Source: Pohlia nutans (lineage: Eukaryota; Streptophyta; Bryopsida; Bryales; Mniaceae). From it: 64,000 bases of DNA. The notes beneath the pieces are model-generated. The model had not been told where the DNA came from and made no database searches. It was given only the letters and a program-made list of their open reading frames with translations. The stretch covers positions 374,501-438,500 of the forward strand of contig CM040093.1 of NCBI GenBank assembly GCA_022496805.1, in the 5' to 3' direction. Each line of letters begins with the position of its first letter. The first letter of the stretch is position 1. Both the position numbers and the translations under genes were made by a program. Below are positions 12,544-25,433 of the stretch, one piece after another.

Positions 12544-13127
12544 CCCCTAACCGCCCAACCATGCATATTTTGCATGATGTATGGATTTGAACTCCGATTT
12601 CTCCTCCATCATGCAATTTTTGCAGTGTGAATTTTTACTGAAACTTTTATGGGAAACTAGCTTCGTGCCTCAGCTTCGTGCATGTGTGATCCGATTAGAA
12701 AGGGGATGATTTGTGAAAATTTTATGCCTCATTTCATGTTGTAGTGTTCCACCCAAAATTTCGAAGATTTTAGTCTAAAAGTGCTCTTGAAAAAGTCAAC
12801 TTCTAAAATTAAGCAACCAAAAAATCTCCAAAAATCACTACACTTAGAGTATTACATTTCAACCCATCACAAAAAATTTCATTATTAGATTGTCAATATC
12901 TTATTCGTAATCATATTACAAAAGAGCTCTAAATTTTAAGTTTGAAAATTTATACACAAATATTGGTGATAGCATTTGCAAATCTAGCCGTATGGATAGA
13001 ATCTAAAATTCATAATGTACCACTTTTATTCATTCATCGACTTGAAAATATCCCTCTTAGTTGCATTTTATAATGCATCTTTGAGAAACTGCCAAATCCG
13101 AAAAGGGTGAGAACGTTTAGGGGTTAA
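12540..13127 (+). mobile_element. TTAA element, subfamily B, copy 1 (intact ends)
   Basis: TTAA, then CCCCTAACCGCCC, then a palindrome with arms CATGCA and TGCATG around TATTT. The right end is AACGTTTAGGGG then TTAA (13124). It is collinear with 22065-22608, 22605-23180 and 24313-24881. Its interior is distantly similar to subfamily A near the right end. Confidence 0.88.
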
Positions 13128-16100
13128 GGTATCGAGACCTTCTTCCATTCCCAACTCCAATGTCCTTAAGTTTCATACGTAATGCACGTAAATTGTTTCT
13201 GTGAGGTTATGTATCGAAGTTCTTGTGAGAGTTCTTGTATCTTTGTCCTCGGTCTTTGTCTTGTTTCAACACTACACATGGTCACAATTATAGAATAAAA
13301 TTCTAGAAACGACAAATACTATAATACCAAATGTTGAGTTGCCATGACCAAATATCTCATCACTTTTACAAAAAAATAAAATATTGGGCATGAATTGCTG
13401 ACTGTGATGGTCGGGTATAGTAATATGAGTTTTCAATCAGTTTTATTCCTATGCTGGGACCCAAAAAGGAAAAAAAAAATAGTGATGTGGAAAGAGTTCA
13501 TAACATTCTTTAGTAGTCCCACTGTTCACAGTTGGGGATTAGCATCGCAAGCTAAAATCGTTGCAGGAACTAAAATCTTTTGGAGAATCAAAGCTATGTT
13601 TAGCTGTAGATGGCTTGGCAACTCAACAAACTTTTGTTTTTTTAATAGTTTCCACATGTTCCACATCAATCGTTCCCTGTTCAGATGTTGATTCTCTACA
13701 CAAGCAAAAGGGTGTGCTGCAGTACTAGCTAAAGAATGTTATGTTTGTTCGTCTAAGTTTCAAATTTCAGAATTTGATTTTTGTAAAGCACCTAGCTAGT
13801 ACTGTGAACTGTGTGAATCATATCTTGTGAAGGACAAGCATCAAGCTTGAAATGCAAATACAAAGGACAAGGCAGTGCCATGCTCATGTGCCATGAAGAC
13901 TTGGTCCAGCAATTCCTTCTTCAGATCCCCAATGTTCCCATGTTTGCTACACTTCCCAGAAAACACACTAAGATTTGCTAGGACTTTGGTAGAAATTGAG
14001 ATTTTTTTTTAGAATTATTTTAAAGAAAGCTAGCAATATTTAACCTAAAACACAGTTGTTCACTTTGTCATTAGAGATTGAACTTTTTATTTTTCACAAA
14101 ATTTCAATAGAGCAAAACTATTGTACTTGCCTGGGTAGTAGATTTAGCATTTTAAAGTGAGAGAAAACACATTAAACAAGAAAAAAACAAACTTTCATTA
14201 TTGAGGTAATTCTTCATTGCAACTTTTAATTTAGGGCTACAAAGTTTTTAACTTTTTATCATCCAAGAGAGTACAAAGATCATGGTGGTTAGTGCATACA
14301 AGAGTGCATACAAGCCAATTCTTCCTATGTAACTTGCATGCAAAGTTTGCTTTACGACTCTACTTCACAAATTTAAGATTTTGATTTGATTTTACAAAAA
14401 ATCCTTTATAAAGTAAAAGAGGGTAACAATTTTCAAAAAAATAGGCATGTTTATTTATTTATTGCCAAAATTGCTTGAATGTTTGCTCAAATTTCTAAAT
14501 TTATATAACCAAAGATCATGAAAAAATTTGAACATTTTACACTGCCAAAACAACTTTGTACTAATATTCTTTAACTCTTGAAGGATATTGATTTCATGAT
14601 TGCCACATCCAAATTCTCTTTTAAACTCCATTTCAAACATGATTTTTTTTTTTTAATATGACACACCCATGAAGGGACCCATATTATTGCATGAAAAAAC
14701 CATATGAGGATAAAAATAAGGTACCTTTACTCATTGGTAAGTAATAATTCCACAAAATTAGAAGAAAATAATTCATTGAAGATAATATACTTTTTGCATT
14801 GTAAGAGGTTTTAAAATATTTCATTCCTCCAATGAGTATACTTGGAGAGGTTTTATCCAATTTTTTTAAAGTGCAATGGTCATCGTTGAAATAGTCATAT
14901 TCATTGGCCTTTCAATACTATTCTTTCAATAGTATTAATATCCTTTCAATAATAAAAGAATAATACTAGGGCTCTGCTTCTCTTTGCACCACCCGTGACA
15001 AAGTGAAAAGTCATGAAATTGAATAAGACGTGAAAGGCTAGGTTACTTCACATAATGGTCTTTGAGGGCAGGAATAGAACAATCATGGGAAGACCATCCA
15101 AGGATGTGAAAAGTTAAGTTACATCATAGAAAGGTTACATCATAGAAAACCCTACCCTAGAACTATCAATTGCTAGCTCGTGGCTTGCCAACTCACTTAC
15201 TAACCCTACAACCATTGGAAAGTCGTTATTACCATTTTTTAAACCTATGGTCATCACCGGAACTATTTTTGAAAGGATATTATTATGAAAAGGAATAAAT
15301 AGGTTCAAATAAATTCCAAAGGGCATGATAGATTATGACTTTCATTTAGTCGACAATTCTACGTATCATATATTTGTATTACTTTTAACTTCAAATAAAT
15401 ATCTTCTTACCTCTAGGTGATAATGAAAAGATACAAAGAATTTATTTGTCTCCCGCCCGTCTCCCGATTGGTCTCTGAAATCTTTACAAATTGTCAAATT
15501 TTGACTTTTGAAGGTGATTATTTGGGAATATAAACATACTCTTCCCTGCCTGGCTTTTTATTATTTATTTATTTATTTATTTTTATCCTATGATTACCAA
15601 TAAAAAAAACATCCTGTTCAACCATTTGCCTGTGATGCTGCTATTTGTGTGAAACTACCTCTTTGGTGCAACCTCAATATTAGGACAAACAAATGTAGGA
15701 AGGAATGACAAACACGAGGCCCGGTTCACACTATGGCTAGAGGCCGTCGCAGTCCAAACCCAATTCATGTCGGAAGTCTAAAGTCTTGGATTTGCTGGAA
15801 ATGTTTGGTAAAACATACACTTTGAAGCCTTTGATTATTTGATCAAAAATAAATTAATATAGTCTCATGAGGGAGAATTCAATTTCCATTCTCAACCGAT
15901 TCAATGCTTCCTCAAGAGTTCGTTGAATTGGCGCCAAAACTCACAAAAAGTGCAGTCATATAGGATTCGACGGACTCCCGAGCTTCGGCCATAGTGTGAA
16001 CTGCCGCTAAGTGACATTCACCTCGAGTTCTCATATTGTGAATTTAAGAAAATTTGTGTGTCCAGGACTTTCCCACTGAGGCACCTGACCTAATTTCATA

Positions 16101-18513
16101 TCCACTGTTTGTTACTCACCATTGACAGGTGTCAGTTTGATTAAAACCCCTGACCCTAACATATGTTATATGATTGTTCGACTTGTGTGAATTGAGTTCT
16201 TGGCTTGAGTGGCCAATTTCATTGACTGTTTCTTGAGTGTGGACAATGCCCACACACACTACACTACATATCATCATCATCATCATCAAAGGTAAGCATC
16301 GGTACTAGTTAACACTAGGTACTTCCGGCTACTAGTATAATATCCTCACTGCTGAAGTCAATACACTGAGCTAAAATTATGCTCACAGATAGAGATCGAC
16401 TAGGAACAGAGCTCTTGATCTCTGTGGATCCTGGACAAAATTACAAAAGTTGTGCTAGCATGATTTTAAAGAAGGTGGTTCCAAGTCTGAATCAGTTCTT
16501 GCATCGTCATTAATGAACCCATTGTATTTGTACAAAGTCTGGTCTACCTTGCTTGTTTGTGATAGGGCTGAGCTGGCTGGCTGGCTGGCTCAATCGCACA
16601 CACTCTTTTTGTTTCATCATCCATGACGAGGGATGTCCTTTACTTCAATTGTGTACACTCAATACTTAGTAAGGAGGTCGCACGTTGCTTGTACCTTTGG
16701 ATCCCTGAGTGACTATGAGCTGCACTTAGAGCCCGGCTCAAATCAGATGTGCAGGTGGAAAATTTTGACTCCTCTAGCTAGGTGGCTGCAATGAGCTGCC
16801 CGGAGACACCTCACAGATGTGGTATTAAAAAGTAAACTGGGATGTTAAATTTCAGTGGTAATACTAACACTTACTACTACAGGTTAAGATACAGTACTCA
16901 GATGCTATATTCACGCATTCACTAGATCCATTGGTTGTGAAATTGGACTCTAAGTACGTAGTAAGAGAGAGAACAGGATTTTTACATACGACATTATATA
17001 TATATATATATATATCAGTGACAAAAGGGTTTTGCATATATTCATTCTCTTGCAGCAGCAATAGTATGATTACTTAATTAATGCCTGTGATGCTGCAAGG
17101 TATATTAGGGTAGTTGCATGGTTCAGTGTACCAATTCGATGATCAAAAGAACGTGCATGCAATGCATATTCAACGTTTTTGTCAAAACCACTCTTTTTCA
17201 AAGCATATTAAAACTCATTGGTGATATTTTGAACTAATTTTTTTTAACAAATGGTCAGATTGATGTATATGAAATCTAAAGATACATTCTTTTTTGGTTT
17301 AAAGGCTTTACTTTAAGGAATGTGATTTTTTGAAAGTACCCTTTTGAACAAAAAACATGATGAACATGATGAAAGTTCAATGATGAATATTGTGCATGAT
17401 TTCTAATCTTTTTGCAAATTCAACTCAAAGCCAATGTGTAATATCTTATATAGATCACTATAATGATTTTGAATTGATTCAAATCTTCTTTTACATGCTT
17501 AAAAACCCTAAATTCTAGAAGATGTCTATATTAAGTAAAATTGCAATACATAAAATATTTTTAAATAAAAAATTGCGGAAAGGAGTACAATAAGTAAAAC
17601 TCTATGTGCACAAGGAGTTTAAAGGTTAAATTCCAAAAATTGCATTACAAACGGAGTGCATTTGTCAAAAATTGTGACAGCATCAAAAATATTACAAACG
17701 CACAAGGTTCTCTAATCTAGCAACTTATTTTTTTAAATTGAACATCACATTTATATTTTAAGGTAAGAATATTAATTACTTTTCATAGTCCTATAAGTTT
17801 GTTTTCATTCAATAATCTTATATTGAGCTTGAAAGGTCGGAAAAAGGCCAAAAACTACAAACGTGACCAAAAAAGAGGAACACCATAGTGTGCAACTACA
17901 CACTACTGGATTGCACATATCATCTCCATGATCTGCTCTTGATATCTAGATACATAGCTTGAAATGTACTTGAAAAGCAGGTCCACAATTTAAAAAACAA
18001 TCACTGTAGAAATCATTCACTGCTGATAAAAGATAGCACACTGTAACTACACCTAGTAAGACAGTTTAAGGTTTGTTGAACAATGTAAGAGACTTGTTCA
18101 TTTTGATTCTAAACTCTGAGTTAGTGTTGTCATATTATATGTCGCAATTAGGTAGGTCAGCATCACAATTCAGGTATTCCCACCTTAAGTAGTACTGCTA
18201 AATTCATTGGTGTACTGACTACTCTTTGGAAAACTGAGTAGGACGAGTATAAAATGTTTGTTATTTTGCTGTGAGTTGAGCATTATTGAAGTTTAGGGTT
18301 TTGAGGATGACAGGCAGCCTCTCCAGGTAAGAAAGGTCTTGCATTTGCTTGCAGTGACTGTCAGTGATGGTGAGGCGTGAGGCATGAGCAAATTGCGTTT
18401 CTTGAAGCAAATCTGTGCAGCTCTGAGATCCCATTCTGGTCAGAAACATGCCACAAGCATTATGCATCATGTACCTGCCTTGAATGGGTAATTTTCATAG
18501 TTTCAGAGCACGG
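13128..18513. other. Large AT-rich intergenic stretch, no gene seen
   Basis: No convincing coding region in 5.4 kb. The frame at 13395-13691 (98 codons) shows no known domain. Small simple repeats occur: CATCAT at about 16270, CTGG at about 16575, (TA)n at about 16994-17014, and ATTT runs at about 15560. Older transposon debris is likely but I could not assign it. Confidence 0.5.
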
Positions 18514-19480
18514 TTAACCCTGAAGGACCAACCAACCCATTTTGGGTCTATCTATACATGTTCTCAAATTTCCCTTACTCACAATCCCAAAAATATGTTT
18601 ATTTATTTTTGATTGTGACTTTGTTTTCTGGAAGTACATAAGGTTCTTCAGAGCCTTCCCTGCTCACCTCCGAATCTCATTGTGATTTTGTCAAGGAATA
18701 GCATACAAGTGAAGAATAAGGGATGCTATCAGAAAAGTGAAGTTTAAAAGTGAAAGAGTAGTGTTTGGTGAGCATAGTTATTCCGTTTTTATAATATTGT
18801 AAGGTCAACATGGCTACAATACCACATGAGAGAAAGGGTGTGATCCCCAAGGGGCTTAAGAACCTTATGTAGGTTAGTGACGTTACTTTATTGTGCAATG
18901 GTCAGATCGTTGTTTACTTAAAGAATCATGGAAACAAAAGTATGTGAAATTTTGATTGCAACAACTTTCAAATCAAAAGTGATATTGGAAGAATGAGTTC
19001 ATAGATTTAAGCAATAATTTTTTTATTAAAAAAATCCTAATGGGGTAATCATATTTTAATTTATTTCAACATATTTCAGTTCAAAACTTATTAATACTTT
19101 GTTTGTAATCAAGTTATATATTTATATTTAAACTGAATTTTAAGAACTTTTCAAATTTTATACCATAGATGGAGGGCAAGTTTGGTACATAATATTTCTA
19201 AATATAAATGTTGAAATTTGTGGAAAATCAAATATATGTTTTCTAAAGATATTTTGTATGTGAAAATGAGAATCTTGAAGAAAATTTGCAAATATTTTGT
19301 ACGTGAAACTTTGCTCTCCATTTACAATATTAAAATATTTATGATGGCAATGGTTGATTTGATTGGATAGGTACAATCTAAAATTGAAAATCTAATTTTT
19401 TTTATTCATTCATCAATTCCAAAAGGACCAAAACACTCCTCCATGTCTTTTATGGTGCATTTTTTGCAAATGGTTGCAAT
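18514..19480 (+). mobile_element. Diverged TTAA element, subfamily A-like, interrupted
   Basis: The left end is TTAA then CCCTGAAGGACC, with a short palindrome (ACCC, ATTTT, GGGT). The body from about 18940 to 19470 follows subfamily A order ('tgaggtcatagatttaag', 'aatattttgtttgtaatc', 'atctaaaattcaaaatct'). A MITE is inserted at 18635-18871. The right terminus is lost. Confidence 0.55.
18635..18871. mobile_element. MITE with CATAAGGTTCTT ends, copy 2
   Basis: The left end is ACATAAGGTTCTTCAGAGCC and the right end is the inverted GGGGCTTAAGAACCTTATGT. The core is the same as 6055-6296. It is nested in an older TTAA element. Confidence 0.65.
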
Positions 19481-19529
19481 AACTTCACATTTTTCACAAT
19501 TTTGGTTGTGTGATTCCATGTCCTTTAAT

Positions 19530-19920
19530 AAAAATACCTGAGGTGTATGGGATGGTCATACCTCAATTCATTATCCTATTCAAAAACAAATCAATGAAAT
19601 AGCTTATTGTTTGGAATTACCACCATTTATGAAGGTTCATTCAATGTTTCATGTATCTCTATTAAAGTCTTACAAAGGATCAAACGTTTTTGGAAGAACG
19701 CAACCACTATTGCCCTGCATTGAAATTGATAACGATGAAGAATGTGAGGTGAAAAAGGTACTTGATTCTTGGCAACGGTGGCCCCACTTGGAGTATTTGG
19801 TTCATTAGCGCGGTTATGACATCAATGAGCGTACATGTGAGACATCGACCAATTTAGTAAATGCAACCCCAAAAGGTTCAAGATACAATTCTATCGATCG
19901 TATCTCAATAAACCAAGACT
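19530..19920 (+). pseudogene. Ty3/gypsy (chromovirus-type) polyprotein C-terminus, remnant
   Basis: An open frame from about 19569 to 19808 reads like the end of a plant Ty3/gypsy integrase: PIQKQINEIAY, then LELPPFMKVH, FHVSLLKSY, and the start of a chromodomain (EVKKVLDS..., LEYLVH). At the position where the family normally has Trp the frame has a TAG stop (19806-19808). Homology continues in the same frame past the stop (RGYDINERT). In the intact family this segment targets integration of the element's cDNA to chromatin. No reverse transcriptase, protease or LTR is visible nearby, so this is an isolated dead fragment. A TTAA element is inserted directly after it (19944). Confidence 0.75.
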
Positions 19921-19943
19921 TGTTGATGATTGATAGTATATTT

Positions 19944-20859
19944 TAACCCCTAAATTTTCAGGACCGTATTCTCACAAAAAACCATGAAAAACGTAGCATT
20001 TGGAAGTTGCAGAACAAATCATATGTTTTTTAGTTTTTTCATCATTTAACCGTAAGATCTAATACCCAACTTGATTTTTCATGTGAGCACAAAATTTGAG
20101 AGCAAAATGACCATTAGATTCTTAGATTATAAGGATCAAAGTTGCAAAAGAAGATTTTTTGGGGTTCAATCCGGTGACAAATTTGAACTTTAGAAATTAA
20201 TATCTTTTTTTTGAATGGGTTAGAAATTCAATGAATGGCAAGGCCATGTTAACAATTGAGCTAAGTCTTCAAATATAAAATCTTGTAAGAAAAAAGCTCA
20301 TATTAATTTTTTCATAAAACAATTACTAGAAGTGGGTACAAAGTGAAAGGAAAAAGAAAATCATTAATAAGTTTGACATGGAATTGTAAAATGTCAATCT
20401 TAACGGTGAGAATGTTGTACTTGGAAATCTTCACCTAGTGCCTTTTATTTCATTAAAAAATATTGAAAATTGAGTTTAGAAATGAGCTTCAAAGTTTTTT
20501 TTGTCCAAACTGCCCAAAAAACATATCTCCTCATAACTTTTATCCCATTGCTCAAAATGGGTACATTTAAAGCTTCATTTGTAGATAAAGATCAACCAAT
20601 CATGAATCAAAAAAGAAATTTTGAAAAAGAGTAAAAAATTAAAAAATTCTTGCTGCCCGATCTCGCTTCAAAAACTTCAAATGCTTATAACTTTTGCAAT
20701 ACTTATCGGAATGACATGAAACAAAGTGCGACATGTAGAGTGTAGTTTTTGGAAGCTACACTGAAATTTTCATTGAAATTTTTAAGAATATGAGGTCCCT
20801 CGAGGCTGCCCAAAAAGTGGAACGACCAGAATATGATCGCTCAAAAATTTAGGGGTTAA
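19944..20859 (+). mobile_element. TTAA element, subfamily G, 916 bp
   Basis: TTAA flanks both sides (19944, 20856). The left terminus is CCCCTAAATTTT and the right terminus the complement of CCCCTAAATTTTTGAGCG. Near the right end is a near-palindrome (AACGACCA, GAATA, TGATCGCT) matching the perfect one at 1561. The interior has no long frame. It is the longest member of the superfamily seen here. Confidence 0.8.
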
Positions 20860-22064
20860 TAAGGAACTCATGCTCCTCGTGGAACTCATTGCTAGAGAGA
20901 GGTAATGTCATGTACATTGCCCTTTCATAGGTTCATAGAAACTTCCATAATTTGCCCTTCATAGGTTGATAGGTAGCTTCACCTTTAGATCTTCAGAAGG
21001 TCCCATTGATGGTATAAAGAGGTGCCGAGACAAAGGGGTGTTCAATCTCGCAAACACCAAGTCTTGGAGCAATTCCCTTTGTATCTTGTTTTATCAGCAA
21101 TTGAAGCTCCTTCTTTCCTTTTGAAGTTTGTTTTGGAAGTCTTGTGTTTGATCTTTTGGCGTTAAGACAACGGTTTCATTTGATGTTTCACTGGAATGGC
21201 ATACTTTCAATTATTAGTATGGTATTCTTATTTGCGGCACAATTGTATTTCATTGTTTTGTAACAAGACTAAAAGGGCCACTACCATCCTTCTTTCTTCG
21301 CATTCTTTGTTTTCAAACTTGAATGATCTACTTTTAACTGTTCAACCCTAACTTGATTTAAAGTCTTTTTCATAAATTCCTACACATTAAATTATTTTGT
21401 ACTACTTTTGGTATTGACATACATCTAGTCAAACTCCATTGTATTTTCTCTGGACTTTTGAATATGTTCTTTAGAACTACCATTTGACACCCTAATATCT
21501 ACACCGTCTCATTTCACTTTAACTACAACAATTTCCATTACTAAATAATTTGTAAATCCATACTCCACGGTCATAGGTCCACCTAAAAAAATCTCAAAAA
21601 AAAATTTGTACTACTATTTTGTACTTTTACAATATTTGTGATTAGTATAGTTTAAGATTCCATTGATAGTCTAAAATTCCATTGGTAGTCCAAAATTAGT
21701 TAAAATATGGCTTTAATTGAAGATTGTGCTATGTGACTAATTGTGCTACTTTGTCATCATATGTGTCATTGTCTTACATTTAAAATTTTGATATCTTCAG
21801 TACACTATTGATACATAGTGGCACAAACAGGGTGACATCCAAATAGTGGCACAAATAGGGTAGCTCAACTTAATATCATTATTGCTAGTCTTAGTCCACG
21901 TTACTATCACAATTATAGTATAGTTGTTTCTATTAAATGTGACATCATTAAGTGTGATAGGAATATCAACAAGAGACTTTCAAGTTTAAAAATGATTTTC
22001 AAGATTTCGCTATAAAAATTGGTTTTATGGTGTGATAGTAAGATGTGTGCTATTATCAAGGGTT
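20860..22064. other. Intergenic, no gene seen
   Basis: AT-rich DNA without an assignable gene or repeat boundary. It ends in a short tandem of GGGTTAA units at about 22060-22080. Confidence 0.45.
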
Positions 22065-22608
22065 AAGGGTTAAGGGTTTAGTTTCTTTGAATTATAAAAT
22101 GCAACTAAGAGGAATAATTTGAACTTGATGTATGAATCAAAGTTGTACATTACAGATTTCAAATTCTATCCATACGATTAGATGTGCGATTGCTATCACC
22201 AATATTTTTGTATAAAATTTGAAACTGAAAATTCAAAATTCTTTTCTAATTCGAATATGAATAAGACATTGACAGTATGGGGATGAAATGTTTTGTGATG
22301 GTTGAAATGTAATACTCTAAGTGTAGTGATTTTTGGAGATTTTTTGATTGCTTAATTTTATGAGTTAATTTTGTTTAGAGCACTTTTGAACTAAGATCTT
22401 AGAAATTTTCAATGAATCACTGCAACACGAAATGCAACATACAAATTTCACAAATTGTCCCCTTTCTAATTGGTTCACACATGAAGCTAATTTCCTCTAA
22501 AATCTAATGTAAAAAATCCACTTTGCAAAATGTGGATGATGGATGAGAAAACGGAGTCTAATTCTATACATCATCCAAAAAATGGATGGTTGAGCGGTTA
22601 GAGGTTAA
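22065..22608 (-). mobile_element. TTAA element, subfamily B, copy 2 (inverted)
   Basis: Reverse-oriented copy of 12540-13127. On the minus strand it begins TTAA, CCTCTAACCGCTC, then a palindrome with arms CATCCA/TGGATG around five T. The distal end is blurred by repeated GGGTTAA. Confidence 0.78.
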
Positions 22609-23180
22609 CCCCTAAATGTTCCCACCGTCTCCAGATTTCGCAATTTTCCAAAGATGCATTATAAAATGCATCTAAGAGGGATATTTTCAACTTGATGAAT
22701 GAATAAAAGTTGTACATTATGAATGTTAGATTCTATCTATACGGTTAAATCTATGATTGCAATCACCAATATTTTTGTATAAAATTTATAACTTAAAATT
22801 CAAAATTCTTTTGTAATTCGATCACGAATAAAATATTGACAATATATGGATGAAATTTATTGTGATGGGTTGAAATGTAATACTCTAAGTGTTGTGATTT
22901 TTGGAATTTTTTTGGTTACTTAATTTTATAAGTTGACTTTTTCAAGAGCACTTTTAGACTAAAATCTTCGAAATTTTGGGTGGAACACTACAACATGAAA
23001 TGAGGCATAAAAACTTCACAAATCATCGCCTTTCTAATCGGATCACTCATGCATAAAGCTAACTTCCCGTAAAAGTTTGAGTAAAAAATTTACACTGCAA
23101 AAAGTGCATGATGGATGAAAAGACAGACTTCAAATCTGTACATCATGCAAAATATGCATGGTTGGGCGGTTAGGGGTTAA
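22605..23180 (-). mobile_element. TTAA element, subfamily B, copy 3 (inverted, intact ends)
   Basis: TTAA flanks both sides (22605, 23177). The minus-strand start is CCCCTAACCGCCC with palindrome CATGCA/TGCATG around TATTT, as in copy 1. It shares the TTAA at 22605 with copy 2, giving a head-to-tail pair. Confidence 0.87.
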
Positions 23181-23354
23181 GAGGTGTGAACAATGGAACT
23201 AATGAATGCTATAAAATACATCAATATATACACATTTATGCTAATAATCAAAATAAATATTAGGTTATAATATCTACCTATCCAAGTATTAAACACTTTT
23301 TCAGGCCAAACAATCGCTTTTAAAAGTGAATCTGAAAAAATGATTTTTTAAAAC

Positions 23355-23556
23355 TACACTGAAATCACCATTAATTGTGGCCCACGGCATTTTCCAATAA
23401 ATAAATTTTCCAGAATACTGTGGCAAAACTCATCCACATCTGATAAAAATTTGTTCAAAGTGGATGAAACTTTGTTCAAACAGATGAGAATTTGTCAAAA
23501 TGGATGAGTGTATCCATGCCATTTACACACCCACAATATATGGTGATTTCAATGTA
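23355..23556. mobile_element. Miniature TIR element with CACYGAAATCACC ends, copy 3
   Basis: The ends are TA-CACTGAAATCACCATTAATT and the inverted AATATATGGTGATTTCAATG-TA, with TA on both flanks (ACT on both sides if counted outward). Same family as 1797-1989 and 7884-8098. Confidence 0.78.
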
Positions 23557-23601
23557 CTACTTTGGTGAATGGTGAATTTTGATGTTTTTGCAGGTTGATT
23601 G

Positions 23602-24184
23602 TTAACCCTTAAAGACCCAACTGACTCTTGTGGGATCGATGGATGATTTTTTTCATTCATATCTCCTTCCTCATGAACCTCTTCACCATGAAACATTTTT
23701 TAGAGATACTTCATCAAGTTGTTGTCCTATCCAAGGGTTGGATTTGGTGTTATTAGAGTACATACTTCTTTAAAATTACAAACATAAAAGTAAGTGCAAT
23801 TTTGGCTTGGTCAAAATTTCACAGACTTTAGTTCAAAAGTGGCCATGCAGAAATGAGGTCATAGATTTAAAGAACACAAAAATTTCAAAAAATCACCATG
23901 TTAACAGTCTCATTTCAAATCTATTTCAACACTTTTTTACTCCAAAATTATTAATATTTTGTTTGTAATCAAATTTAGAAGGAATTTCTAATTTTAACGT
24001 TCAAATTTTATAATAAAATATTGGTGATAGCGTTGGTGGATCTAACCATACGGATGGATCTAAAATTCAAAATCTACAAGTTTCATTTGTATATCAATTC
24101 CAAAATATTTCTTCAAACAATACTTTATAATGGTTCTTCTCAAATTGTCTATTCCAAGGACACCTTGTGATCTTTAGGGATTAA
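23602..24184 (+). mobile_element. TTAA element, subfamily A, copy 3
   Basis: TTAA then CCCTTAAAGACCC on the left and CTTTAGGGA then TTAA (24181) on the right. Collinear with 11957-12543. The left palindrome is degraded. At the right end, arms CAAG/CTTG surround GTGTC. Confidence 0.82.
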
Positions 24185-24312
24185 TCTCTTCAAGAAAAAG
24201 AATTCCCAAGCTATAACATCACTTCCACTTATCATTCGAGAAAGCATGGTGAAACGAGGAAAGGATCATAGGTTTGACTAGCAATCCCAAAAGCTGTAAC
24301 AAAACGATCTAC

Positions 24313-24881
24313 TTAACCCCTAAACGTCCAACCGTCCAGAAAGTGGACAATGTATGAAATCAAACACAAATTTCTCATCTGACATTGACTTTTTGTTATG
24401 TGGATTTACTACTATATATCTTACGGGACGTTAGCTTCATGCATGTGTGATCTGATTAGAAAGGCGATGATTTGTGAATTTTTTATGCCTCATTTCATGT
24501 TGTAGTGTCCCACCCAAAATTTCGAAGATTTTAGTCTAAAAGTGCTCTTGAAAAAGTCAATTTATAAAATTAAGTAACCAAAAAAATTCCAAAAATCACT
24601 ACATTTAGAGTATTACATTTCAACCCATCACAACAAATTTCATCCATATATTGTCAATATCTTATTCGTAATCGAATTATAAAGAATTTTGAATTTGAAG
24701 TTTCAAAATTTATACAAAAATATTTGTGACAAAAATCATAGATCTAACTATATAGATAGAATATTTATGATGTACAACTCTTATTCATATATCAAGTTCA
24801 AAATATCCCTTTCAATTACATTTATAAGACATCTTTGAAATTCTCCAAATCTGGAGAGGAGTGTGGACGTTTAGAGGTTGA
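24313..24881 (+). mobile_element. TTAA element, subfamily B, copy 4
   Basis: TTAA, CCCCTAAACGTCC, then a palindrome GTCCA/TGGAC around GAAAG. That is the arm sequence used by subfamily A, although the body is subfamily B. The right terminus is GACGTTTAGAGG with the flank mutated to TTGA. Confidence 0.82.
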
Positions 24882-25433
24882 CCCTTATGGTTGTAGAGAA
24901 ACCCTAGTTATTTGGGCGATCTCTTTTTCAAACTTTCTCTACTGAAATATGGATACTATTAATAATATCCAACCGTATAAATGTAAGCATAGTTTGATGA
25001 AACAAGTGTCGGTTAAATCTTGGTAAGATTGGACCGTTGAATTGAAAGATTATAGTTTGTCTTTGAACTGTATAATAGAGTTAACCGAAAAGTCGGCCTA
25101 AAAAGGAAAGTTTTAGCAAACTCGTGTAGAATTCCTCTTGAACTCATATTGAAATATAAATACACCAAAAGCTAGTCTATGACGAGTTGGGAGACAATCT
25201 AAAACAAGGCACTGTCATTATTCTCCATACCTCACTATGACTCCCACACCTTCCACCAAAGCTCCAAGCCCATAGTCCACAAGGGGACAATCTATGACAC
25301 AACACTATTCAACCCAAGTATAGTTCAATAAAGAGGTTAGAAGTGGAGCAAAAAGTGAATTCGATGCGCTTCTTCTCGGCTAACTCTAATGTACACTCAA
25401 AAATGAGATGTTGGAAGGTGTATGACTTCAAAA
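24882..25433. other. Intergenic, no gene seen
   Basis: No recognisable gene or repeat between two TTAA elements. Confidence 0.45.
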
